Assembly (NCBI GenBank): GCA_023393525.1
Contig: JAEWKZ010000064.1
Location: forward strand, 1-56,589
Length of the DNA: 56,589 nt
Direction of reading: 5' to 3'
Origin: Pseudomonadota bacterium
GTDB taxonomy: Bacteria > Desulfobacterota > Desulfovibrionia > Desulfovibrionales > Desulfomicrobiaceae
Numbering within the stretch: position 1 is the first letter of the stretch; every line of letters starts with the position of its first letter. The notes under the pieces are model-generated. The model was given only the letters and a program-made list of their open reading frames with translations, did no database searches and was not told where the DNA came from. The position numbers and the translations under genes are program-made. Of the stretch, positions 1 to 8,377 are shown one piece after another.

Positions 1-98
1 CCTCGGAGTAATTTCGACCAGAAAAAATGCATTTTCACTGCATTACTGGTTATTTGAAATACATTATCTCCGATTAAATTTCAATCAATTTCAACATA
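1..98. other. AT-rich sequence upstream of a truncated glycosyltransferase gene
   Basis: These bases are much richer in A and T than the coding DNA that follows, and no reading frame in them continues the glycosyltransferase upstream. The change to GC-rich, family-like coding sequence happens close to position 115-120. I see no complete gene, RNA or clear inverted repeat here. It may be the flank of an insertion or a deletion junction; the upstream side lies outside the window. Confidence 0.4.
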
Positions 99-968
99 TT
101 GTCAAATTTTTCAGGACTGACTAACTACCGTCTTCTCTGCGTTAACGGCCTCTTCTTCCGGGACGGCCAGCCTTGCGAAATGTGTCTGGGAAGCCTGCCC
201 TGGCGCGGGGCAGTGTTCGGGTGTTACCGCAATAGTCGAGCCGCAAGCACGGTCGTGGCGGGAAAGCTCGCCCTGCATCGGAGGCTCGGAACATGGAGCA
301 TGGTTGATGCCTGCACCGCGCTGACTGAATTTGCCCGTCAAAAATTCCTGAAGGCTGGTTTTGCCTCGAACAAGATGACCGTGAAACCCAATTTTGTGCA
401 CCAGGATCCGGGTTGCGGAACCGGGCGAGGGGGGTACGCCCTCTTCGTTGGACGACTTTCGGAGGAAAAAGGGATCACAACACTCCTCAAAGCCTGGAGT
501 TTGCTGAGAGGAAATATGCCTCTCAAAGTGGTGGGGGACGGCCCCTTGCGGTCCAATGTGGAAAGTGCCGCCAGAAACTCGAAAGTTGAACACCTTGGTC
601 ATATAAGCCAGAAAAAAGTCTACGCCCTGATGACAGAGGCATCCTTTTTGGTGTTCCCTTCGCTGTGCTACGAAACCTTCGGGCGCGTGGCCATGGAAGC
701 CTTTGCCACGGGTACGCCCGTGTTGGCGTCCAGTATCGGCGCCATCGGCGAAATCACTGACCACGGCCGCACCGGCCTCCACTTCCGCCCCGGTGATCCA
801 TCCGACTTGGCGGCCAAGGCAGACTGGCTCCTCTCCCACCCGAAGAAACTTACCGACATGCGCTTAGAGGCGCGTCGCGAATACGAAACCAAATACACGG
901 CGGATAAGAATTATCAGATGCTCATGGACATTTACGAACAGGCCATCGCATCTCACCAGGCAAACTGA
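99..968 (+). CDS. Glycosyltransferase family 4 protein, N-terminally truncated (possible pseudogene)
   Basis: The 289-residue product matches the middle and C-terminal parts of GT4 (GT-B fold) glycosyltransferases used in polysaccharide synthesis. It has the cysteine-containing acceptor-side segment 'RDGQPCEMCLGSLPWRG' near residue 22, the C-domain start 'ALFVGRLSEEKGITTLLKAW', 'KVVGDGPLR', and the nucleotide-sugar loop 'FPSLCYETFGRVAMEAFATG' with its conserved Glu residues. Family members are usually 380-420 residues, so about 100 residues of the N-terminal Rossmann domain are missing. The only start is a TTG at 99 with no clear ribosome site, in AT-rich DNA unrelated to the family. The homologous part seems to begin at 'NYRLLC' (residue 9). 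I infer a 5' deletion or rearrangement, so the gene is probably non-functional. It abuts the next gene directly (TGA then GTG). Confidence 0.7.
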   Translation: MSNFSGLTNYRLLCVNGLFFRDGQPCEMCLGSLPWRGAVFGCYRNSRAASTVVAGKLALHRRLGTWSMVDACTALTEFARQKFLKAGFASNKMTVKPNFVHQDPGCGTGRGGYALFVGRLSEEKGITTLLKAWSLLRGNMPLKVVGDGPLRSNVESAARNSKVEHLGHISQKKVYALMTEASFLVFPSLCYETFGRVAMEAFATGTPVLASSIGAIGEITDHGRTGLHFRPGDPSDLAAKADWLLSHPKKLTDMRLEARREYETKYTADKNYQMLMDIYEQAIASHQAN

Positions 969-1721
969 GTGTTGGCAATGTCCCCCACCATCCTCGGCAC
1001 CACCATCCACCCCACCACCTACCACGACACCACCGCCCTGATCCTTGGCTGGGCTGCCGGAGCTGAGAGCCGAACTGTCTGCCTGGCCAACGTGCACTTG
1101 ATCATGGAGGCATACGACGACCCCGCCTATCAGGCAGCGGTCAATAGCACTGACCTGATCGCGCCGGACGGCATGCCGCTGGTGTGGGTTCTGCGGCAAA
1201 TGGGACATGACCTGAAAGACCGGGTCTACGGGCCGACCCTGATGCTACGGGTGCTGGAGGCTGCCGCCAGGCAGGGGGTGCCAGTGGGTTTTTACGGCGC
1301 ATCTCCAGACGTGCTGGATGCGTTGATCGCACATATGCGGCAAAAATTCCCCGGCCTCTGTGTCGCCTATTCCTGTAGCCCGCCCTTCCGGGAACTGACT
1401 TTGGATGAAGACAATGCCGTGGTCCGGGACATCAACGCCTCCGGAACTCGCATTCTCTTTGTGGGCCTCGGCTGCCCCAAGCAGGAGCGGTGGATGGACC
1501 GGCGCAAGGGCCGCGTGCGGGCCGTGATGCTCGGCGTGGGCGCGGCCTTTGATTTCCATGCCGGAGCGATCCCGCAGGCTCCGGCATGGATGCAGGACCG
1601 TGGTCTGGAATGGCTGTTCCGTTTCTGCATCGAACCCCGCAGGCTCTGGAAGCGATATCTCAAGCACAATCCACGCTTCGCAATTTTCAGCACCCTCCAG
1701 CTGCTAAGGCAGAAAAAATGA
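969..1721 (+). CDS. WecG/TagA/CpsF family glycosyltransferase
   Basis: This 250-residue protein belongs to the GT26 family, which transfers N-acetylmannosamine(uronic acid) or related sugars onto a lipid-linked acceptor in cell-surface polysaccharide and teichoic-acid pathways. Visible family marks are 'TVCLANVHLIMEAYDD' near residue 37, 'LIAPDGMPLVWVLRQMG' near 61, the 'GFYGAS' Rossmann-like turn, 'ILFVGLGCPKQERWM' near 162 and 'AVMLGVGAAFDFHAG' near 186, followed by a basic C-terminal tail ('EPRRLWKRYLKHNP') typical of membrane association. Length is normal. The GTG start follows the upstream stop immediately; an ATG three codons in (978) is an alternative. With the truncated GT4 gene it looks like the end of an exopolysaccharide cluster that extends leftward out of the window. 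Confidence 0.88.
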   Translation: MLAMSPTILGTTIHPTTYHDTTALILGWAAGAESRTVCLANVHLIMEAYDDPAYQAAVNSTDLIAPDGMPLVWVLRQMGHDLKDRVYGPTLMLRVLEAAARQGVPVGFYGASPDVLDALIAHMRQKFPGLCVAYSCSPPFRELTLDEDNAVVRDINASGTRILFVGLGCPKQERWMDRRKGRVRAVMLGVGAAFDFHAGAIPQAPAWMQDRGLEWLFRFCIEPRRLWKRYLKHNPRFAIFSTLQLLRQKK

Positions 1722-1743
1722 ACACCGGCCTCGTGCAAATGCA

Positions 1744-1775
1744 AAGCGCCCCCGGCCAGACGACCGGAGGCGCTT
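1744..1775. terminator. Bidirectional intrinsic terminator between the glycosyltransferase gene and paaK
   Basis: The sequence folds into a GC-rich stem (AAGCGCC and CCGG arms pairing with CCGG and GGCGCTT around a short loop). It lies between the convergent stops at 1721 and 1798. On the minus strand it is followed by TTTGCATTTG, on the plus strand by TTGATTT, so it can serve both genes, though the U-runs are weak. Confidence 0.6.
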
Positions 1776-1797
1776 GATTTACGCGGAAAAGATGGCC

Positions 1798-3084
1798 TCA
1801 CATCTTGCGCCGATCCACGATCCTGCCCCCGTTGTTTCTCTCGATGGTCCTCGGTTCCACCAGGCGGACCTCGAAGGCAACGCCCAGCTCCGTTTGCAGA
1901 CGGATGCGCACGTTTTCGACGATGCGCTGGGACTTCTTGATGGAGTCGGTGCAGAAGGATTCCGGGGCTTCGAGCATGATGGTGGGCAGATCCATATGCC
2001 CGACCCGGTCCAGGACGATCTGGTAATGGGGATCGGTCAGTCCCGTGCCGGAGATGACCGCCTCGATCTGGGCCGGGAAGACGTTCACGCCGTGGATGAT
2101 GAGCATGTCGTCGCTGCGTCCGGGAATGCGGGTCATGCGCCTAAGCGTCCGGCCGCAGGCGCACGGGGCGTCGATGAGCGTGGTCAGGTCCCCGGTGCGG
2201 AAACGGATCAGGGGGAAGGCTTCCTTGGTCAGTGTGGTCAGCACGAGCTCGCCCTTGGCTCCGGCAGGCAAGACCTCTCCGGTCTGCGGGTCCACGATCT
2301 CGGCCAGGAAGTGATCCTCGTTGATGTGCAGACCGGCCCGTTCCAGACATTCCCCGGCAACACCCGTAATTTCGCTCAGGCCGTAATTGTCCGTGGCCTG
2401 GATGCCAAGCCTCGTCTCGATCTCCTGGCGCGTCTCCTCGGTCCAGGGTTCGGAGCCGAACAGGCCGAAGCGCAGGCATAGCGCCGTCTTGTTGATATTC
2501 AACTCATCAAGGGTGTCGGCCAGGTGCAGGGCGTAACTCGGAGTGCAGACCAGGGCCGTGGTGCGGTAGTCCTGCATGATGGAAATCTGGCGGCGGGCAT
2601 CGCCTCCCGAGCTGGGGATGACGGATGCGCCGATGAGCTCCGCGCCGGAATGCACGCCGAAAGCGCCGGTGAAAAGGCCGTAGTTGAAGGCGATCTGCAC
2701 GGCGTCGTCCTTGGTCACCCCGCCCGCCGTGAGGATGCGGGCCGCAAGCTCGGACCAGCGCCGCACGTCGCCGGAGGTGTACCCCACCACCGTGGGCTTG
2801 CCCGTGGTACCGGTGGAAGCCTGCATGCGCACGACATCGCGCAGGGGCACGGCGAAAAGGCCGTAGGGATAGTTCTGGCGCAGGTCGTCCTTGGTGGTGA
2901 AGGGCAAACGCTTCACGTCCTCCAGGGACTGCACGTCATAGGGATCGATGCCCAGCTCCGCGAAACGCTTGCGGTACAGCGGCACATTGCGGGCCACGCG
3001 GTTCAGGGTGGCCTGCAGACGCTCCAGCTGCAAAAGTTCCAGCTCGCCACGCTCCATGCATTCATATTCGCTCTGCCAGTACAT
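1798..3084 (-). CDS. paaK: Phenylacetate-CoA ligase (AMP-forming aryl-CoA ligase)
   Basis: The protein activates phenylacetate or a related aryl acid to its CoA thioester using ATP. At 428 residues it has the family's normal length. The ATP/AMP loop 'ASTGTTGKPTVVGYT' lies at residues 89-103, the 'DNYGLSEITG' adenylation motif in the middle, and 'FRTGDLT' then 'GRSDDMLIIHGVNVFP' at the start of the C-terminal domain. I chose the ATG at 3084 because it has a GGGGGAAAG ribosome site and the product then starts 'MYWQSEYECM', as in relatives; the frame stays open further upstream through a palindromic repeat. It lies just downstream of livF on the same strand. In anaerobes PaaK often works beside indolepyruvate or phenylpyruvate ferredoxin oxidoreductases in aromatic amino-acid breakdown, so the liv genes may supply that route; this is inference. 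Confidence 0.9.
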   Translation of the reverse strand: MYWQSEYECMERGELELLQLERLQATLNRVARNVPLYRKRFAELGIDPYDVQSLEDVKRLPFTTKDDLRQNYPYGLFAVPLRDVVRMQASTGTTGKPTVVGYTSGDVRRWSELAARILTAGGVTKDDAVQIAFNYGLFTGAFGVHSGAELIGASVIPSSGGDARRQISIMQDYRTTALVCTPSYALHLADTLDELNINKTALCLRFGLFGSEPWTEETRQEIETRLGIQATDNYGLSEITGVAGECLERAGLHINEDHFLAEIVDPQTGEVLPAGAKGELVLTTLTKEAFPLIRFRTGDLTTLIDAPCACGRTLRRMTRIPGRSDDMLIIHGVNVFPAQIEAVISGTGLTDPHYQIVLDRVGHMDLPTIMLEAPESFCTDSIKKSQRIVENVRIRLQTELGVAFEVRLVEPRTIERNNGGRIVDRRKM

Positions 3085-3123
3085 ATCTTCTTTCCCCCTA
3101 TATCCCTTAAAATGCGGGAACAT

Positions 3124-3237
3124 GCGCTTGACGCTTGAAAAGGTTCGAGTGCAAGGCGCAAGGCCAAAACGGGGCCGAAGCGTATCCCAATACGTGAGGC
3201 CTCGTTTTGGGCGCAGCAACGCCGCAATCGGGCCTTT

Positions 3238-3250
<13 letters not shown>
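3124..3250. repeat. Long imperfect palindrome (about 127 bp) between livF and paaK
   Basis: The outer 18 bases (3124-3141, GCTTGACGCTTGAAAAGG) are the reverse complement of 3233-3250 with one mismatch. Pairing continues inward with 'CCAAAACGGGGCC' against 'GGCCTCGTTTTGG' and closes with CGTAT-CCCA-ATACG near 3180-3193. The right end overlaps the last codons and stop of livF (TGA at 3238-3240). It looks like a member of a dispersed intergenic palindrome family, and may fold as an mRNA hairpin between livF and paaK. Confidence 0.75.
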
Positions 3251-3978
<728 letters not shown>

Positions 3979-3980
3979 GA

Positions 3981-4754
3981 TCAGTCCTCGTCCCCGCCCA
4001 GGTACGCGGCGATGACCTTGGGGTCCTTCTGGACCTGGGCCGGGGTGCCGCGGCTGATGGTCTGCCCGAAGCACAGCACCAGAATGGCGTCGCTGATGCG
4101 CATGACCAGCTCCATGTCGTGCTCGACCAGGATGACGGACAGGTTGTAGGTGTCTCGGATGCGCAGGATCAGGTCGGCCAGGAGCTGGGTTTCGGCGATG
4201 TTGAGCCCGGCCGCCGGTTCGTCCAGCAGCAGGAGCTTGGGCTTGGCGGCCAGGGCCCGCGCCAGTTCGAGCAGGCGCTGTTTGCCGAAGGCCAGATCCT
4301 TGGCCGTGGCCTGCGCCAGATCGGCCATGCCCACGAACTCAAGCGCTTCAAAGGCTTCGCGGCGGACCTCGGCCTCCAGGCGCCGGGATTTCGGCGTGCG
4401 CAGGAGGCTGTGCCAGGCCGGAAGGGACAAGCGCCCGTGGCAGCCCATGGTCACGTTTTCAAGCACCGTCATGTTGGAAAAAATCTCCAGATTCTGGAAG
4501 GTGCGCACCATTCCGCCCCAGGCCCGCTTGTGCGCCGGCAGGGTCGTGATGTCGCGCCCCTCGAAGCGCAACGCCCCGTGACTCGGCGTGACCATGCCCG
4601 AGATGACGTTCAAGAGCGTGGTCTTGCCCGCCCCGTTGGGACCGATGATGGCCGTGATGTCTCCGCGCAATGCCTCGAAATGGATGTCGGCCAGGGCCTG
4701 CACCCCTCCGAAGCGCACGGCGACGCCGCTGCACCCCAGAATCGTCCTATCCAT
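3981..4754 (-). CDS. livG: Branched-chain amino acid ABC transporter, ATP-binding protein LivG
   Basis: This is the second ATPase of the LIV importer, 257 residues. It carries Walker A 'GPNGAGKTTLLNVISG' near residue 38, the LivG-characteristic 'GMVRTFQNLEIFSNMTVLENV' segment, a compact 'AFGKQRLLELARAL' signature in which the usual LSGG is replaced by 'LAFGKQ' (normal for LivG), Walker B 'LLLLDEPAAGLN' and the switch 'LVEHDM'. Its start overlaps the livM stop by 8 bases. It works with LivF as a heterodimer on the cytoplasmic face of LivHM. Confidence 0.94.
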   Translation of the reverse strand: MDRTILGCSGVAVRFGGVQALADIHFEALRGDITAIIGPNGAGKTTLLNVISGMVTPSHGALRFEGRDITTLPAHKRAWGGMVRTFQNLEIFSNMTVLENVTMGCHGRLSLPAWHSLLRTPKSRRLEAEVRREAFEALEFVGMADLAQATAKDLAFGKQRLLELARALAAKPKLLLLDEPAAGLNIAETQLLADLILRIRDTYNLSVILVEHDMELVMRISDAILVLCFGQTISRGTPAQVQKDPKVIAAYLGGDED

Positions 4755-5712
4755 GGGAAGCCCCCGAAAGCCGAGCCTTGCCCCAGTCCAGAAGCCTGCG
4801 CCATCCTCCGGCCATGCCGTCTGGCAGAAACATCATGCACAGCACCAGAATGGCGCCGAAGAGCAGGACCTCGACATTCTCGAAGGCGCGCAGAAATTCC
4901 GGCAGCACGGTGACGAAAAAGGCTCCGACAATGGCTCCCGGCACGCTGACCATTCCGCCCAGCACGACCATGACGATAAGCTCCACCGAGAACATGAATC
5001 CGAACGACGAGGGCGCGATGAACGTCAGGTAATGGGCGTAGAGGACTCCGGCGAAGCCCGAAAAGGCGGCGGACAGCACAAAGACCAAAAGCTTGTAGTT
5101 GGCGATGTCCACGCCCATGGCTTCGGCTGCCCGCTCTGACGTGTGCAGGGCGCGAAGCGCGCGCCCGACGCGGCTGTGCAGCAGGTTGAAGGACAGCCAG
5201 ACGAAAAGGCACAGGACAAGGGCCACGAGGCGAAAAAGCGTCACATCCTTGCGCAGCTCCCAGCCGAAGAGGGTCAAGCGCGGGATGCCCACAAAACCGG
5301 ACGGACCTCCGGTGATGTCCACGGTTTCGGTGAAGAGGATGGACAGGATGATGCCGAATCCCAGCGTGGCCATGGCCAGGTAATGCCCTTTGAGCTTGAG
5401 CGAGGGCAGGCCGACCAGAACGGCGACGACCACGGTCAGGCCCACGCCCGCCAGCATGGACAGGCCGACAGAAAGGCCCACCGTCGCGCTCAGGTAGGAG
5501 GTCGTGTATGCGCCAAGCCCGTAGAACCCGGCGTGCCCCAGGGAGATCTGCCCGGCGTGCCCGACCAGCAGGCACAGCCCCACGGCGTTCATGGCGTGGA
5601 GACAGCCCAGGATGAGGATGGTCAGGTAGTAGTTGTTGGGGAGCAGCGTCGGGGCCAGCATGAGCACCCCGAAAAAGGCCGCCAGCCAGATCATGTCCTT
5701 GCGATATGACAC
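4747..5712 (-). CDS. livM: Branched-chain amino acid ABC transporter permease LivM
   Basis: This 321-residue polytopic membrane protein is one half of the LIV permease. About eight to ten hydrophobic segments are visible. The LivM signature 'LLVGHAGQISLGHAGFYGLGAY' stretch lies near residues 48-69, and a 'KGHYLAMATLGFGIIL' block near residue 112 is typical of the family. The coupling region 'RALRALHTSERAAEAMGVD' near residue 185 would contact the ATPases. It is one base from livH and overlaps livG, so livHMGF form one tight operon. Confidence 0.94.
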   Translation of the reverse strand: MSYRKDMIWLAAFFGVLMLAPTLLPNNYYLTILILGCLHAMNAVGLCLLVGHAGQISLGHAGFYGLGAYTTSYLSATVGLSVGLSMLAGVGLTVVVAVLVGLPSLKLKGHYLAMATLGFGIILSILFTETVDITGGPSGFVGIPRLTLFGWELRKDVTLFRLVALVLCLFVWLSFNLLHSRVGRALRALHTSERAAEAMGVDIANYKLLVFVLSAAFSGFAGVLYAHYLTFIAPSSFGFMFSVELIVMVVLGGMVSVPGAIVGAFFVTVLPEFLRAFENVEVLLFGAILVLCMMFLPDGMAGGWRRLLDWGKARLSGASHG

Positions 5713-5713
5713 T

Positions 5714-6595
5714 TCACACCCTTTTGGAGTCTTTGAGGCCGAACAGCCCGGAGGGTTTGACGAAAAGAAGGATCAAGAGAATGACGAAAGCCAGGGCGTC
5801 CTTGTAGGCCGAGGAGACAAACCCCGCGCCGAGGGATTCCAGCACGCCCAGGATCACGCCACCGGCCGCCGCCCCGAACGGGTTGCCGAGCCCGCCCAGG
5901 ATGCAGGCCGCGAAACCTTTCAGGCCAAGCATGATGCCGACGTCGTAGGAGGTCATGGTGATGGGGGCCAGGATCACCCCGCCCACCGCTCCGACCAGGG
6001 CGGAGATCATGAACGACAAAAGGACCATGCGCTGCACGCCGATGCCGACCAGGGAAGCGGCCTTGGGATCGTAGGAGCAGGCCAGCATGGCCTTGCCGTG
6101 GATGGTGCCGGAAAAAAACAGCTTCAAGGCCCCGAGCAGAAAGAGGCTGATGGCCAGAACCCAGATGGCCTGCGGCATGATGGCCGCGCCCAGGAACATG
6201 ATCGGCTGGTATCCGGAGAACGGCTCCAGCGCATGGGTGTCCTTGCCCCAGAGCAGCATGGCCAGGCCCCGGATGAGAATGGATACGCCGATGGTGATGA
6301 TGACCAGGTTGATGGCCGGACAGTCCCGCACCGGACGGATGGCCAGGCGTTCGACAAGAGCTCCGGCCATGGTCGCGCCGAGAACGGCCAGAATGACGGC
6401 GGCGGGTTCGCCCAGGCCTAGGGCGTGCATGAAGTAGACGCTCATCATCCCGCCGAGCATGACGAATTCACCCTGGGCGAAATTGATGACGCCCGTGGTG
6501 TTGAAGATGATGGTGAAGCCCAGGGCCGTGAGCCCGTAGGTGCTGCCCAGCGTCAGCCCCGTAATCAGATATTGCAGCAGACTGGATGGATCCAT
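5714..6595 (-). CDS. livH: Branched-chain amino acid ABC transporter permease LivH
   Basis: This 293-residue hydrophobic protein is the other permease subunit. It begins with 'LQYLITGLTLGSTYGLTALG', followed by 'GVINFAQGEFVMLGG', the LivH hallmark, near residue 35. The 'DPKAASLVGIGVQRM' coupling segment and 'GGLGNPFGAAAGGVILGVLE' in the C-terminal third are also typical. It starts the livHMGF group and is separated from livK by a terminator hairpin, so it is probably expressed at a lower level than the binding protein. Confidence 0.94.
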   Translation of the reverse strand: MDPSSLLQYLITGLTLGSTYGLTALGFTIIFNTTGVINFAQGEFVMLGGMMSVYFMHALGLGEPAAVILAVLGATMAGALVERLAIRPVRDCPAINLVIITIGVSILIRGLAMLLWGKDTHALEPFSGYQPIMFLGAAIMPQAIWVLAISLFLLGALKLFFSGTIHGKAMLACSYDPKAASLVGIGVQRMVLLSFMISALVGAVGGVILAPITMTSYDVGIMLGLKGFAACILGGLGNPFGAAAGGVILGVLESLGAGFVSSAYKDALAFVILLILLFVKPSGLFGLKDSKRV

Positions 6596-6604
6596 TTTCT
6601 CACA

Positions 6605-6643
6605 TGAAAAAAGCCGGGGGACATGCGTCCCACCGGCCTTTTG
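6605..6643 (-). terminator. Intrinsic terminator (partial) between livK and livH
   Basis: Read on the minus strand, AGGCCGGTGGGACGCATGTCCC pairs with the following CCCGGCT and ends in TTTTTTCATG. The stem is GGCCGG-(T)-GGGAC / GTCCC-CCGGC with a 4-base loop. It lies 10-50 bases after the livK stop and just before the livH start, the usual place for a hairpin that reduces read-through so the binding protein is made in excess and that also protects the livK mRNA 3' end. Confidence 0.8.
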
Positions 6644-6657
6644 ATCATTTATGCGTT

Positions 6658-7797
6658 TTAGTTCGCAACCTTCCAGCCGCCGTTTTCGATGGTGACCATG
6701 ATGAAGGCGGACTCGTCGAGGCCGTTATGATTCTCGGGTGAATAGGTGTAGACGCCCGAGGTGCCCGCGAAGCCTGAAATCTTTTCCAGGTTGTCCCGGA
6801 TATCGGAGGACGCGGCGGAACCGCCCATGCTGATCGCTTCCATGACCAATGCGAAGGCGTCATGCGCGTAACCGCCGAAAGAAGAAATCTGCGGCCCGAA
6901 GGCCTTGGTGTACGCGGCCACATACGCTTCGAGCACGGGCTTCTGGGGATGGTCCGCCGGAACCTGGTCCACGGCCACCAACCGCCCCGCAGGCAGCACC
7001 AGCCCCTCGGCGGCGTCTCCGGCCAGCTCGATGAACTTGTTCGAGGCCACGCCATGGCTCATGTAGAGCGGCGTGGACAGGCCAAGCTGCGCCCGGTTGC
7101 GGGCGACCACGGCCGGACCGGGATTGGTGCCCCAGCAGATGATGGCGTCGGCGCCGGCGCCCTTGATCTTGGTCAGCTGCGCGGTCATGTCCGTGTCCTT
7201 GGGGCCGTAGACCTCGTCGGCGACAAGCTCGAAACCCCGAGCAGGGACGAGTTCCTTGAGCACGCCGCGCCCGGCCTGTCCGTAGCCGTCGGACACGGTC
7301 AGAATGGCCAGTTTCGCGTAGCCCTTGGCCTTGGCGTCCTGCAGGATGCTGGTCACGGCATGTCGGTCCAGCTGCGGGGTGTTGAAGACCCATGGATCGA
7401 CGGGACGCACGATCTTCTCCGCGGCGGCGCAGGACACGAGCGGGACCTCGGCGGAGGAGAAAAATTTGGAGATGGCCAGCGTGTTGCCGGAGATGCTGGG
7501 CCCGATGACCACGGCCACCCCGTCCTGATCGAGGAGTTTCTTGGCGGCCATGACGCACTTGTTCACGTCGGACTCGTCATCATAGACGATGACCTCGACC
7601 TGCCGACCGTTCACCCCGCCCGCCGCGTTGATCTGGTCCTGAAGCATGACAAGCGTGTTCTTTTCGGGCTCTCCCAGAAAAGACGCCGGGCCGGTCACAG
7701 AAAGAATGGCGCCGATCTTGACGGCGTCGGCCCCGAAGGCCGGGACGCAAGCCAGCAGGTACACGGCAAGGGCAACGACACATTTCGCCGCTTTCAT
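6658..7797 (-). CDS. livK: Branched-chain amino acid ABC transporter substrate-binding protein
   Basis: This is the periplasmic binding protein (Peripla_BP_6 type I fold), 379 residues. A clear Sec signal peptide covers about residues 1-23 ('CVVALAVYLLACVPAFGA'). The mature protein opens with 'VKIGAILSVTGPASFLGEPEKN', typical of the family, and has 'INAAGGVNGRQVEVIVYDDES' near residue 56. The ATG at 7797 has a strong GGAGG site; the open frame runs on upstream but without such a site. The ligand cannot be read from sequence: leucine-type, aromatic or carboxylate substrates are all possible, and the paaK neighbour makes aromatic compounds plausible. Confidence 0.9.
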   Translation of the reverse strand: MKAAKCVVALAVYLLACVPAFGADAVKIGAILSVTGPASFLGEPEKNTLVMLQDQINAAGGVNGRQVEVIVYDDESDVNKCVMAAKKLLDQDGVAVVIGPSISGNTLAISKFFSSAEVPLVSCAAAEKIVRPVDPWVFNTPQLDRHAVTSILQDAKAKGYAKLAILTVSDGYGQAGRGVLKELVPARGFELVADEVYGPKDTDMTAQLTKIKGAGADAIICWGTNPGPAVVARNRAQLGLSTPLYMSHGVASNKFIELAGDAAEGLVLPAGRLVAVDQVPADHPQKPVLEAYVAAYTKAFGPQISSFGGYAHDAFALVMEAISMGGSAASSDIRDNLEKISGFAGTSGVYTYSPENHNGLDESAFIMVTIENGGWKVAN

Positions 7798-7945
7798 GAG
7801 GACCTCCGGTAATACGATGAAGAGACAAACAAAAGGGGGTATTGAACGATAATCGATAACGCGAACGCCGGGCCGTGTCAATCGCGGGGCCCGCATGGGC
7901 CGCTCAGCTCCCACGGACCCTTTGCGGCGCGATTTTCCCCGGAAA

Positions 7946-7982
7946 ATGCAAAAGCCCGTCATGCAGCATCATGACGGGCTTT
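7946..7982 (-). terminator. Intrinsic terminator of rpsT
   Basis: A perfect 13-bp stem (7951-7963 against 7970-7982, AAAGCCCGTCATG / CATGACGGGCTTT) with a 6-base loop lies about 25 bases after the rpsT stop. On the minus strand it is followed by GCATTTTCC, a short T-run. It separates rpsT from the liv operon transcribed in the same direction. Confidence 0.8.
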
Positions 7983-8008
7983 CGTGACGGAATTGAAGCG
8001 TAGAGTGG

Positions 8009-8269
8009 CTAGATTTTGTTCGAAGCCACGGTGAGCCTGGAAATCTTTCTGGCTGCGGTACGCCAGTGAACAATCTTCTTGCTCGCGGCCTTGTCCAGAA
8101 TGGAGGTGACGTTCTTGAGGGCGGCGGTGACGGCATCATTGTCCTTGGACTCGATGGCGGCATGCAGCGCCTTCGTGGCGTTCTTCACCCGAGTTTTCAT
8201 CATTCTGTTGCGCTCGCGGGCCTTCAGGCTCTGGCGGTGTCTCTTCAGGGCAGACTTGTGATTGGCCAA
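8009..8269 (-). CDS. rpsT: Small ribosomal subunit protein bS20
   Basis: This 86-residue basic protein binds the 16S rRNA 5' domain. It starts 'ANHKSALKRHRQSLKARERN' after the initiator, the S20 family signature, and continues in the two long basic helices of the family ('TRVKNATKALHAAI'). The start must be the TTG at 8269: it lies 8 bases after an AAGGAG site and gives the canonical N-terminus, while the open frame upstream adds six residues absent from the family. A rare start codon is consistent with the weak-start autoregulation known for S20, which is inference here. It follows glyS by about 110 bases and has its own terminator. Confidence 0.95.
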   Translation of the reverse strand: MANHKSALKRHRQSLKARERNRMMKTRVKNATKALHAAIESKDNDAVTAALKNVTSILDKAASKKIVHWRTAARKISRLTVASNKI

Positions 8270-8377
8270 GATATAACTCCTTCTCAAATTAAACGCGTGT
8301 TTCTGTCAGCATCGAAATGCCTCTGCAATCCGGCGTCATTAGCCGAAGCTTTCGGGACATGTCAAGCCCCTGTCGCC

